Position numbers and translations under genes: made by a program. A stretch of DNA of 64,000 nucleotides, from NCBI GenBank assembly GCA_963675135.1, contig OY776121.1:73424265-73488264 (forward strand), given 5' to 3'. This DNA is from Galeopsis tetrahit (Eukaryota > Streptophyta > Magnoliopsida > Lamiales > Lamiaceae). The stretch's first letter is position 1. Every line of letters starts with the position of its first letter. The notes below the pieces were generated by a model. The model saw only the letters and a list, made by a program, of their open reading frames with translations, was not told the origin of the DNA and ran no database searches. Positions 36,859-47,940 of the stretch are shown piece by piece.

Positions 36859-38140
36859 TCACCACGGCGGGGCTGATTCACTTCAGCTTCCGCCGGATCA
36901 TCACCCTGAACCTCCGTTCCATACATCTCCACCATGCTTCTTGCCCGCTTAAAAAAGTTATCCGGATTCTTGACTATGTCCCCATCTGACCATCCATTGC
37001 CTCCACCCCATAACTCCATCAGCTCTCCCGACCATTCCTTCCTAGCCCGCTTCTTCCATGGCAAAGTACTGCTCATCATAGAGCCCACCTCCCCATCCAT
37101 ACGCTTGTCAGTAAACATCTCTTTCCTCACCACAGATTCTCGCTTAGTTATTGTTCCTGTTTCATAAGCCGGAGTATATGGAGCCTCCCCATCAAGGATA
37201 ATTTCAACATAAGCGGTATAGTCCCTAGAGTTAAGATCTTTACCCACATAATGCACAACCCAATAATCCTTACCATTGTCAACACCAGTCAGAGGGTCAC
37301 TCAAAAAACAATGTTGAAACCCTTGTGGAACAGTAAAAGAGAGAGGGTACAAAGTCATACCTGTGCGTGGATCTAATCTTCCCCCATCATTAATAACAAT
37401 GCCCTTTCTGGGTCCATCAAGATTACCTCTACCAGAAAAAAGCTCATCAAAACGATGCACCACCATATGGCTCTGTAGATCTGAGTCCTCATCCTCATTA
37501 GCCACTTCCTCCTCCATCATAATACCCTTACCTTTGTCAAGACGACGAGCCCTCTCCTCATCATGGGTTCGCTCATGAACCGACTCTCCTGCACCTAATT
37601 GCAACAGTTGAAAAAAACTCTGAAGAACATCCACCGGAGGACACTTTTTCTTGTCCGCCTGAAGCCATGCAGGGAAAAAACGATGGCTTTTACGCCACTC
37701 CTCCGATTTTCCAAAACCTATACTGCACTCCTGTTCAAAATGGTCCAGATGTCCACATAAAGAACAAAAGCCAAACAGGCGTTTATATCGAAAAACCGCC
37801 GTGATGGGATCCTCCTCCACCGTGATATAGAAAAACCTACACAAAGGTTTTGAGACATCCATTAGGACCCTAATACGCAAACGCTCACCCCATGCCTCTT
37901 CGCCTTCCTTAGCATCCACTTGAATCATAGCAAACAACTAAAGCCCATGGACTTGTACCCAAAAAGGAACCAGAGAAAGCTTAATTTGGGCAAGCTTTTC
38001 ACCCCCATGCAACTGCTTCACTGCAAGCAGAGATCTACGAAGATTCCACGGCTACCTCTCAAGGACCTCCTTAAGCTTAGCATCTCCACCGAAAGTGACA
38101 AAAAAAAGCCCTTCCCCAACAGCAGCAACCTTAAGAGGGG
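36855..38140 (-). pseudogene. LINE ORF1, 3' part: DUF4283-like and CCHC zinc knuckle
   Basis: Nucleic-acid-binding ORF1 protein of a plant LINE. After the LTR insertion site the frame has two nonsense codons (38052-38054 and 37938-37940) and is then open from 37937 to its stop at 36855-36857. A zinc knuckle CSLCGHLDHFEQEC (CX2CX4HX4C) lies about 58 codons after 37937, followed by a charged linker region. The stop codon overlaps the ORF2 start as ATGA (36855-36858). Confidence 0.85.
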
Positions 38141-39949
38141 TGACTTGGATCGAATTTTTGCACTTTTTACAACAATACGATCCCCACAAGCGTATGGGTT
38201 CGATTGTAGTAAGATAAGTGTCCCAAGTAGAATTTCGTTCCAAGGACTTAATTGAGTGAAAATGAGTCCCCAAAGTTACAAGTTATCATGCTATTGTAGT
38301 AACTAAATGATGTTGTTTGAATTTTTGGGAATAATAACAAAGGTATTAAACTAAATTAACTAAAGTAATGAGAACTAGTGACAAGAGTAATAACAATCTA
38401 TCTAACTTTCTTTTGGAAAGTGCAAGAGAAGGGTATTACGTCGGGTGTTTCCGTTTTGTGAGCAATTAAGTGAACTAGTGAACCAATTACATGATTTTAC
38501 GACAAATTTGGGTCAAGCTAAAGGCTATCACATAAGTGTGCAAACCCCCTCGAAAGGCATAGGTAAACATCGTGCATTGATTAGCAATTATAGGATCTAA
38601 CCAAATACCATAATCCCCTAAGATAGTGGCACTTTCAACACGGTTACTAATGCTTATGAAACACCCTCTCACCAAACTCCTAGACGACCTCTACTCGTTT
38701 AGTGTCTAAGGTTGTCGGTCTAGCCATTAACACCCCTTTCGGGTGAGCTAATTACTAATTAACTTCTATTCAATTGACCAAAGCTCACACTCACACTCCC
38801 AATCATGCTACCCAACTCTCGTTGCAATAAACATAATCGAACATGCTTGCTAATAGGGTTAATCAACCAAATGAATCAATCAAAGTACAACTCTAGAAAC
38901 ATAAAAACCCAAATTATAAGCTAATCATGCAATTAATCCACAATTACACTAAATTCTCATCAAAACATCCACACCCAAGGCAATTGAGGATTAGCCCATG
39001 GTTCTAGAAGAGAATCCCATGGCTACAACAACAAATAACATCAAACTCATAATAAAATAACACGAGATTGAAGAAATTAAGAAAATACCAAATTGAATTG
39101 CAAAATAGAGTAATATCACCTTGATCATGCGAATTTAGCTACAAAACGATGTAATAAACGATGCCCGATGATAATCGTAGCTTTATTTGAAGTAAAAACC
39201 ATTATTCTATCTAATTTATTGAAGAAATTAAACTAAAAAGGAAGAACACCTACAACTATGTGAATGTGTGTGTGGAAATGCTTGTAAAAGGAGTAAGACT
39301 CCCTTTTAAAACTCAAATTTGATCTATTTATAGTTGGGGTAGAAGTGTTGAATTAATTTTGCAATTTGGCCCTTGAAATATGGAGAAAATTGGCTAAAAA
39401 TCCCGAAAATGGGTCCACCCGACCGGGTGGGTAAGTGGTGTGACCGGGCGGACAAGTTGGGTGCGCGAAATGGGCTGGAACAGGTGGCCCGGCCGGGCGG
39501 GAAAAGTGGTCCGGCCGGGCCAAAACTTCGTAAGTTGATTTTGGCCAAAAATACGCGCAGGGGGTGAACTTATAAAAAAGGTGAGTGCAGATCACTGGCC
39601 GGGCGGGTCGGCCCGGTCGGGCGGATACTTCGGCCCAGATTTCGTCCTCTGTCTTCGTCCCTTCATATCTCGACCTTCCGAACTCCGATTGACTTGATTC
39701 TTTTTTTCATTCCACTCCATTTTTCGAGACGAATCCAATGGTGCAATCCTATCTTCAGTCCAGTGAGTGAAAATGATGATTGCACACTCGTTTTTGCGAT
39801 TTTAATGCCTAATTCACATCGTATTCCTACAAAACGAGCTCAAACACCTTCCTCAATCAAATCAAGCATATTAGTGTGAAAATGCATGAAAACCCCTCAA
39901 AGTTTATCACTGAAACATATGAAATCTTATGCAATTTACAACCGAATCA
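38141..39949 (-). repeat. 3' LTR
   Basis: Same length as the 5' LTR. On the minus strand it starts TGATTCGGTTGTAAATTGC immediately after the polypurine tract. A TATA box CTATAAATAG lies at 39324-39333. The segment around 39420-39620 is GC-rich with repeated GGCCGGGCGG-type phrases. The upper 566 bp (39384-39949) is part of a perfect-looking tandem duplication with 40204-40769. Confidence 0.92.
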
Positions 39950-39960
39950 CCCCCCAAACT
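39950..39960 (-). other. polypurine tract next to the 3' LTR
   Basis: AGTTTGGGGGG on the minus strand, directly before the LTR start TGATTCGG. The same junction is repeated at 40769/40770, 41843/41844 and 42919/42920 inside the array. Confidence 0.8.
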
Positions 39961-40532
39961 TAAGGTGTTGCTCGTCCTCGAGCAACGAAAGAATTAAAAC
40001 ATGAGGTTGTACGATTGCAAATAGATGATCAATGAAAGATACCACGTATCAAATGACATGAAATGAATTCTTCTTCCTCAAAATACATTCTCAAAATGAT
40101 CACAAGTTCACTATTGATAATCCAACTAATTACCTACACATGCTCAACATACAACAACAAGTGATGGTGATGACAATATCAAAATGCTTCAGTTCTACTC
40201 ACAAGAAAATTGGCTAAAAATCCCGAAAATGGGTCCACCCGACCGGGTGGGTAAGTGGTGTGACCGGGCGGACAAGTTGGGTGCGCGAAATGGGCTGGAA
40301 CAGGTGGCCCGGCCGGGCGGGAAAAGTGGTCCGGCCGGGCCAAAACTTCGTAAGTTGATTTTGGCCAAAAATACGCGCAGGGGGTGAACTTATAAAAAAG
40401 GTGAGTGCAGATCACTGGCCGGGCGGGTCGGCCCGGTCGGGCGGATACTTCGGCCCAGATTTCGTCCTCTGTCTTCGTCCCTTCATATCTCGACCTTCCG
40501 AACTCCGATTGACTTGATTCTTTTTTTCATTC

Positions 40533-43500
40533 CACTCCATTTTTCGAGACGAATCCAATGGTGCAATCCTATCTTCAGTCCAGTGAGTGAAAATGATGAT
40601 TGCACACTCGTTTTTGCGATTTTAATGCCTAATTCACATCGTATTCCTACAAAACGAGCTCAAACACCTTCCTCAATCAAATCAAGCATATTAGTGTGAA
40701 AATGCATGAAAACCCCTCAAAGTTTATCACTGAAACATATGAAATCTTATGCAATTTACAACCGAATCACCCCCCAAACTTAAGGTGTTGCTCGTCCTCG
40801 AGCAACGAAAGAATTAAAACATGAGGTTGTACGATTGCAAATAGATGATCAATGAAAGATACCACGTATCAAATGACATGAAATGAATTCTTCTTCCTCA
40901 AAATACATTCTCAAAATGATCACAAGTTCACTATTGATAATCCAACTAATTACCTACACATGCTCAACATACAACAACAAGTGATGGTGATGACAATATC
41001 AAAATGCTTCAGTTCTACTCACAAGAATATAGTGTTTCTCTCAAACACTCAAACAAATTAAGGATAATAAACACTCATCAATCAAATCATGCATTGCAAT
41101 TGCCATAAGCTTGCCCAAGCTCTACAATCTTTCCACCACTAACATGTTTAACAATGAGATCAATAGGTCTTAACCAAGGACGTAACATTGGCTCTTTGGA
41201 CGGGGTAAGATGAATATGGAAAAAGTGACTCGTCTAGTGGAGAATGAAAGTTGTTATTCAACAATTCAAGCTCGTGCTCTTAAGGTTTATAACCTTCCTC
41301 ACTTTTCATTTAAGTTCCTCAAATGCATTCATCTCCTCATCTTTTTCTAGCCAATTTATTTTCTTTTAAGCTCTTGGGGCTCATTGTCCCTCTTTTCTTT
41401 CTCAACTTTTCTTTTCACTTCCATCTTTTTTTTTTTCACAACTTTACCAATTTTTCTTTTCAAACCAAAGGCACTAAAGCACATGTTTTACCACTTTCTT
41501 TTTATTCTCCACTAGATTTGGACATCAAAGGCTCAAAAAGCTAAGTGGTTAAACATTGTAGGTTGCCAAGAGAATGGGAAATCAAGCTCAAACGGGCTAA
41601 CTACGGCACTCCATTTTTCAAGACGAATTCAATGGTGCAATCCTATCTTCAGTCCAGTGAGTGAAAATGATGATTGCACACTCGTTTTTGCGATTTTAAT
41701 GCCTAATTCACATCGTATTCCTACAAAACGAGCTCAAACACCTTTCTCAATCAAATCAAGCATATTATTGTGAAAATGCATGAAAACCCCTCAAAGTTTA
41801 TCACTAAAACACATGAAATCTTATGCAATTTACAACCGAATCACCCCCCAAACTTAAGGTGTTGCTCGTCCTCGAGCAACGAAAGAATTAAAACATGAGG
41901 TTGTACGATTGCAAATAGATGATCAATGAAAGATACCACGTATCAAATGACATGAAATGAATTCTTCTTCCTCAAAATACATTCTCAAAATGATCACAAG
42001 TTCACTATTGAAAATCCAACTAATTACCTACACATGCTCAACATACAACAACAAGTGATGGTGATGACAATATCAAAATGCTTCAGTTCTACTCACAAGA
42101 ATATAGTGTTTCTCTCAAACACTCAAACAAATTAAGGATAATAAACACTCATCAATCAAATCATGCATTGCAATTGCCATAAGCTTGCCCAAGCTCTACC
42201 ATCTTTCCACCACTAACATGTTTAACAATGAGATCAATAGGTCTTAACCAAGGACGTAACATTGGCTCTTTGGACGGGGTAAGATGAATATGGAAAAAGT
42301 GACTCGTCTAGTGGAGAATGAAAGTTGTTATTCAACAATTCAAGCTCGTGCCCTTAAGGTTTACAACCTTCCTTCTCACTTTTCATTTAAGTTCCTCAAA
42401 TGCATTCATCTCCTCATCTTTTTCTAGCCAATTTATTTTCTTTTAAGCTCTTGGGGCTCATTGTCCCTCTTTTCTTTCTCAACTTTTCTTTTCACTTCCA
42501 TCTTTTTTTTTTCACAACTTTACCAATTTTTCTTTTCAAACCAAAGGCACTAAAGCACATGTTTTACCACTTTCTTTTTATTCTCCACTAGATTTGGACA
42601 TCAAAGGCTCAAAAAGCTAAGTGGTTAAACATTGTAGGTTGCCAAGAGAATGGGAAATCAAGCTCAAACGGGCTAACTACGGCACTCCATTTTTCAAGAC
42701 GAATTCAATGGTGCAATCCTATCTTCAGTCCAGTGAGTGAAAATGATGATTGCACACTCGTTTTTGCGATTTTAATGCCTAATTCACATCGTATTCCTAC
42801 AAAACGAGCTCAAACACCTTTCTCAATCAAATCAAGCATATTAGTGTGAAAATGCATGAAAACCCCTCAAAGTTTATCACTAAAACACATGAAATTTTAT
42901 GCAATTTACAACCGAATCACCCCCCAAACTTAAGGTGTTGCTCGTCCTCGAGCAACGAAAGAATTAAAACATGAGGTTGTACGATTGCAAATAGATGATC
43001 AATGAAAGATACCACGTATCAAATGACATGAAATGAATTCTTCTTCCTCAAAATACATTCTCAAAATGATCACAAGTTCACTATTGAAAATCCAACTAAT
43101 TACCTACACATGCTCAACATACAACAACAAGTGATGGTGATGACAATATCAAAATGCTTCAGTTCTACTCACAAGAATATAGTGTTTCTCTCAAACACTC
43201 AAACAAATTAAGGATAATAAACACTCATCAATCAAATCATGCATTGCAATTGCCATAAGCTTGCCCAAGCTCTACCATCTTTCCACCACTAACATGTTTA
43301 ACAATGAGATCAATAGGTCTTAACCAAGGACGTAACATTGGCTCTTTGGACGGGGTAAGATGAATATGGAAAAAGTGACTCGTCTAGTGGAGAATGAAAG
43401 TTGTTATTCAACAATTCAAGCTCGTGCTCTTAAGGTTTACAACCTTCCTTCTCACTTTTCATTTAAGTTCCTCAAATGCATTCATCTCCTCATCTTTTTC

Positions 43501-43758
43501 TAGCCAATTTATTTTCTTTTAAGCTCTTGGGGCTCATTGTCCCTCTTTTCTTTCTCAACTTTTCTTTTCACTTCCATCTTTTTTTTTTCACAACTTTACC
43601 AATTTTTCTTTTCAAACCAAAGGCACTAAAGCACATGTTTTACCACTTTCTTTTTATTCTCCACTAGATTTGGACATCAAAGGCTCAAAAAGCTAAGTGG
43701 TTAAACATTGTAGGTTGCCAAGAGAATGGGAAATCAAGCTCAAACGGGCTAACTACGG
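40533..43758 (-). repeat. three tandem 1.07-kb units in the element's 3' internal region
   Basis: Units 40533-41606, 41607-42682 and 42683-43758 (1074, 1076, 1076 bp) are nearly identical. Each contains about 240 bp of the LTR's U3 start, the polypurine tract and about 830 bp of internal sequence. In addition 39384-40203 and 40204-41023 are an 820-bp direct duplication that I could not tell apart by eye. The small open frames at 41323, 42400 and 43476 are copies of one non-coding T-rich stretch. Confidence 0.9.
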
Positions 43759-44180
43759 AAAATTTCTTCGGTTATTGGGAAATTTTTGGCTAAGTGACTT
43801 GTAATACGAAAGATGGCCTACATCATATCTCAAAGTATCACACAATCATGATCTCAAGCAAGAACTTGGGCAAGTTCTAGAAAAGCAAGCAAAGAATTGA
43901 TCCACTAAAAATGAAATAACCGGATTAATGCTCGGTTCAAAGCTCAACTCTCACCGGTTCATTCAAGACTCAAACATTCATCAATCATCACCACACATAA
44001 CTCATTGTGCATGCAAAACATTCATAGGTAACAAGACGATTCATTCCAATCATGTACACATTCAAGGAATCAAATTCACAACAAATCATCATCAAATGTG
44101 TCTCAATGATCACTAAAGCTCAAATTGCACACACACACAAAAGTACACATTGCTGTTAATAAAAAATGTAAAAACGAACA

Positions 44181-44197
44181 TACCCCCCCCCCCCCCC
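44181..44197. repeat. poly(C)/poly(G) run
   Basis: A homopolymer of about 17 C (G on the element's coding strand) followed by AAACTTT, i.e. an over-extended version of the polypurine-tract phrase GTTTGGGGGG. Its length is error-prone in sequencing. Confidence 0.7.
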
Positions 44198-44818
44198 AAA
44201 CTTTTTCATTGCTAAGCAATTAAAAGTTTGGAAAAATAGTTTTGCAATGATATTGACACCAAGTGTTATCCATACAAATCTACACACATGGGCCACTATC
44301 CCAATCAATTAAAAACAAGAGTAGCTAAGCAATCAATGTCATGAACAAGAATATACATTCCACTACCCCCCAAACTTAGTAATTACTATGCAATTCCTAA
44401 GTTTGGACTGTGCGTACCTCTTACGATTGCTATAGCTACACCTTCTTCGAAGCTCAAAGTTTCACTTTCGATCTCCAATCGTCCATTCGATCCAAGCTTC
44501 TCCAACTAACATCAAAACTCACAAACACATCAAACTAAACTAACAAAGCATAAAAAAATGAACAAGAAAAGAAAGAAAGCAAGTAAAAATGGGTTGCCTC
44601 CCATTTAGCGCTAAGTTTAACGTCTTCAAGCCGGACGGAAATAAAATAACTCATCGAAAAGGCCATGGATATCGATCCTCATTCCCATTGTATTTCAACC
44701 TTTGAGCTTCAAACTCAAGGAGGCTCTTGTGAATGGAAGACCTATCATCCACATGTTTCTTCCATACTTTCATCGATGAATGTTCATCTTGCTCCTTCCA
44801 CATCATCTTCTTCCATTG

Positions 44819-45778
44819 CTATCCCTCTTTCCCAAGGATGCCCAAACTATTCTCAACTTCTTTCTTAAGAACAAAGTGATTAAGAGGCAAAATAAAATCA
44901 ATAGAATCATCAACATCAAAGAAAGAGTAAATTGAAGAGTTTAAAGGTTTAGGAATGCTCATTTCGCTCTCCAACTCATCTTGTGATGCTTCTTGATTTT
45001 CTTGTTCCTTGTAGCTCATGTCCATCAAAGGACATTCCTCTTTATCATCTTCTTCAATCACCATTAAGCTCCTTACCGTGCTCATGTCTTCACGTGGATA
45101 TCTTTTTGCATACAATCTCTCTTTCATGTTTGCAATAAGGAGCTTTTCGATAGTAGTCCTACCTTGTGGCCAAAACCCATTGCTTTCCCACTCTTGATAA
45201 TGAGAGGGATTTTGTTGCATTTGATAATCATACTCAAAGCTCCTCTCACTATCATAACAATCTCCTTTCGAACCTCCATGGAATTCAAATCTATTGTGTG
45301 CATCATCTTTTTTCAAAAAATCGTATCCCATGCAGTTCTTGAATTTTTCTAGAAGAACAACACACATTTCTCTCAATTCTTGAGAGTGTACTTGACGAAG
45401 CTCTTCCATAAGTGGAGGAGGAGGTGGACGATACACCTCTTGAGGTGGTGGGTGAGGATATGGATATGGGTGTTGAGGAGGAGGGTATTGATGTGGAGGT
45501 GGGGGATAAGGATTTTGCGGTGGAAGGTATTGATGTGGTGGAGGAGGTGGGTAATATGCTTTTGGTTGAGGTGGTTGAGGATAAAGATAATATCCTTGAG
45601 GAGGAGGTGATGCTTCTTCATTCCTCCAATCTTGATAATAGGAAGGAACTTGTTGCATTTGATAATGGTGATCAAAGTTCCTCCAATCATCGTAGCTCAC
45701 ATCTCCATGTTGTGGAGGATAAATCATACCACGTTGATCATAGCAATGATTCAACGGGTATTGATTATATCCATCCAT
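44819..45778 (-). CDS. Pro/Tyr/Gln-rich ORF of the LTR element (319 aa, unknown function)
   Basis: It starts at 45778, 144 bp inside the primer-binding site, i.e. in the gag position, and is uninterrupted to its stop. The N-terminal half is rich in Pro, Tyr, His and Gln (PPPPPHQY, PYPPPPHQYPPPQ). Two related segments, HHYQMQQVPSYYQDW near residue 38 and YDYQMQQNPSHYQEW near residue 189, look like an internal duplication. The C-terminal half is acidic (IEEDDKEECPLMD, DELESEM). No CCHC knuckle, protease or other retroviral-type domain is visible. It may be a rewritten gag or a separate element-borne protein; it is more likely an element gene than a host gene. Confidence 0.65.
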   Translation of the reverse strand: MDGYNQYPLNHCYDQRGMIYPPQHGDVSYDDWRNFDHHYQMQQVPSYYQDWRNEEASPPPQGYYLYPQPPQPKAYYPPPPPHQYLPPQNPYPPPPHQYPPPQHPYPYPHPPPQEVYRPPPPPLMEELRQVHSQELREMCVVLLEKFKNCMGYDFLKKDDAHNRFEFHGGSKGDCYDSERSFEYDYQMQQNPSHYQEWESNGFWPQGRTTIEKLLIANMKERLYAKRYPREDMSTVRSLMVIEEDDKEECPLMDMSYKEQENQEASQDELESEMSIPKPLNSSIYSFFDVDDSIDFILPLNHFVLKKEVENSLGILGKEG

Positions 45779-45921
45779 CTAGTCAATGAATTGCACGCCT
45801 ACAAAATAACAAAGTATCAAAGCCCACAAAGAGAAACGAAAAAACAAAATAACGAAAAAGAAATGCTATTATCAATAACACTTAACAAACTCTAAGTCTC
45901 ACTAACAACACTCGCTTAAAT

Positions 45922-45938
45922 CCCCGGCAGCGGCGCCA
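45922..45938 (-). other. primer-binding site, tRNA-Asp type
   Basis: On the minus strand TGGCGCCGCTGCCGGGG follows the 5' LTR after one spacer base. It is complementary to the 3' end of plant tRNA-Asp(GUC) (CCCCGGCAACGGCGCCA) with one mismatch. Confidence 0.8.
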
Positions 45939-45939
45939 T

Positions 45940-47748
45940 TGACTTGGATCGAATTTTTGCACTTTTTACAACAATACGATCCCTACAAGCGTATGAGTTC
46001 GATTGTAGTAAGATAAGTGTCCCAAGTAGAATTTCGTTCCAAGGACTTAATTGAGTGAAAATGAGTCTCCAAAGTTACAAGTTATCATGCTATTGTAGTA
46101 ACTAAATGATGTTGTTTGGATTTTTGGGAATAATAACAAAGGTATTAAACTAAATTAACTAAAGTAATGAGAACTAGTGACAAGAGTAATAACAATCTAT
46201 CTAACTTTCTTTTGGAAAGTGCAAGAGAAGGGTATTGCGTCGGGTGTTTCCGTTTTGTGAGCAATTAAGTGAACTAGTGAACCAATTACATGATTTTACG
46301 ACAAATTTGGGTCAAGCTAAAGGCTATCACATAAGTGTGCAAACCCCCTCGAAAGGCATAGGTAAACATCGTGCATTGATTAGCAATTATAGGATCTAAC
46401 CAAATACCATAATCCCCTAAGATAGTGGCACTTTCAACACGGTTACTAATGCTTATGAAACACCCTCTCACCAAACTCCTAGACGACCTCTACTCGTTTA
46501 GTGTCTAAGGTTGTCGGTCTAGCCATTAACACCCCTCTCGGGTGAGCTAATTACTAATTAACTTCTATTCAATTGACCAAAGATCACACTCACACTCCCA
46601 ATCATGCTACCCAACTCTCGTTGCAATAAACATAATCGAACATGCTTGCTAATAGGGTTAATCAACCAAATGAATCAATCAAAGTACAACTCTAGAAACA
46701 TAAAAACCCAAATTATAAGCTAATCATGCAATTAATCCACAATTACACTAAATTCTCATCAAAACATCCACACCCAAGGCAATTGAGGATTAGCCCATGG
46801 TTCTAGAAGAGAATCCCATGGCTACAACAACAAATAACATCAAACTCATAATAAAATAACAAGAGATTGAAGAAATTAAGAAAATACCAAATTGAATTGC
46901 AAAATAGAGTAATATCACCTTAATCATGCGAATTTAGCTACAAAACGATGCAATAGACGATGGCCGATGATAATCGTAGCTTGATTTGGAGTAAAAACCA
47001 CTATTCTATCTAATCTATTGAAGAAATTAAACTAAAAATGAAGAACACCTACAACTATGTGTTTGTGTGTGAGAAAATGCTTGGAAAAGGAGTAAGACTC
47101 CCTTCTAAAACTCAAATTGGAGCTATTTATAGTTGGTGTAGAAGTCTTGGACGAAATTTGCACTTAGGTCCCTCGAAAATGGAGAAAATGGCCAAAACAC
47201 CCCGAAATTGATGTGACCCGGCCGGGTGGGTAAGTGGCGTGGCCGGGCGGACAAGTTGGGTGCACGAAATGGGCTGGAACAGGTGGCCCGGCCGGGCGGT
47301 AAAAGTGGCCCGACCGGGCCAAAACTTCGTAAGTTGATTTTGGCCAAAAATACGCGCACGAGGTGAACTTATCAAAAAGGTGGGTGCAGATCCCTGGCCG
47401 GGCGGGTCGGCCCGGTCGGGCGGATACTTCGGCCCAAATTTCGTCCTCTGTCTTCGCCCCTTCATATCTCGAGCTTCCGAACTACGATTGACTTGATTCT
47501 TTTTTTCATTCTACTCGATTTTTCGAGACGAATCCAATGGTGCAATCCTATCTTCAGTCCAGTGAGTGAAAATGATGATTGCACACTCGTTTTTGCGATT
47601 TTAATGCCTAATTCACATCGTATTCCTACAAAACGAGCTCAAACACCTTTCTCAATCAAATAAAGCATATTAGTGTGAAAATGCATGAAAACCCCTCAAA
47701 GTTTATCACTAAAACACATGAAATCTTATGCAATTTACAACCGAATCA
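45940..47748 (-). repeat. 5' LTR
   Basis: Matches the 3' LTR throughout. It has TATA box CTATAAATAG at 47123-47132 and the GC-rich CCGGGC-repeat segment at about 47210-47430. Differences from the 3' LTR are few in 45940-46900 and above 47220 but dense around 46930-47215. Confidence 0.92.
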
Positions 47749-47753
47749 AGGGG

Positions 47754-47940
47754 ACCGAACACGCCAAGAGCTCACCAACAGATCTTTGAGTTCATTTGTG
47801 CTTATGGGTCGTTTAGCAACAAATCTCAAAGCAATAGTATTTTTAGGAATCGCCAGTTCATCACGACGAGCAACGATATGAGTAGTTTCTTGATTGGAAA
47901 TGCAAAACCCCTCCATCATTACATTAAGTTCAGTCGCCAT
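47754..47940 (-). pseudogene. LINE ORF1, 5' part (before the nested insertion)
   Basis: The frame starts at ATG 47940 (MATELNVMMEGF) and stays open up to the LTR-element target site. Its last residues (SWRVRSP) continue in frame across the insertion with LKVAAVGEGLFF at 38140 and below. This identifies the interrupted gene as the LINE ORF1 N-terminal DUF4283-like region. I infer this continuity from the matching frames and the AGGGG duplication. Confidence 0.85.

Larger units (their letters stand above)
38141..47748 (-). mobile_element. non-autonomous LTR retrotransposon (large internal region, no pol)
   Basis: A complete 9608-bp insertion with 5-bp duplications AGGGG at 38136-38140 and 47749-47753, inside LINE ORF1. 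Two 1809-bp LTRs (38141-39949 and 45940-47748) begin TGATTCGG and end AAGTCA on the minus strand. A primer-binding site lies next to the 5' LTR and a polypurine tract next to the 3' LTR. The internal region is about 6 kb. It contains one substantial ORF (44819-45778) in the gag position and a tandem array (40204-43758). No protease, RT, RNase H or integrase motif was found. The tRNA-Asp type PBS and the layout suggest a LARD-like derivative of a Ty3/Gypsy Tat/Athila-type element; lineage is inference. Confidence 0.92.

Noticed and set aside
41323..43667. Three identical small plus-strand ORFs at 1.08-kb spacing, looking like a gene family
   Set aside because: They are copies of one T-rich non-coding stretch inside the LTR element's tandem repeat, antisense to the element.
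45412..45789. Plus-strand 125-aa Glu/Val-rich open frame
   Set aside because: It is the antisense of the Pro/Tyr-rich element ORF, whose repetitive codons open several frames.
39353..47465. Minus-strand Pro/Ala/Arg-rich ORFs in the GC-rich part of the LTRs
   Set aside because: They arise from CCGGGC repeats in U3; length and frame are not conserved between the two LTRs.
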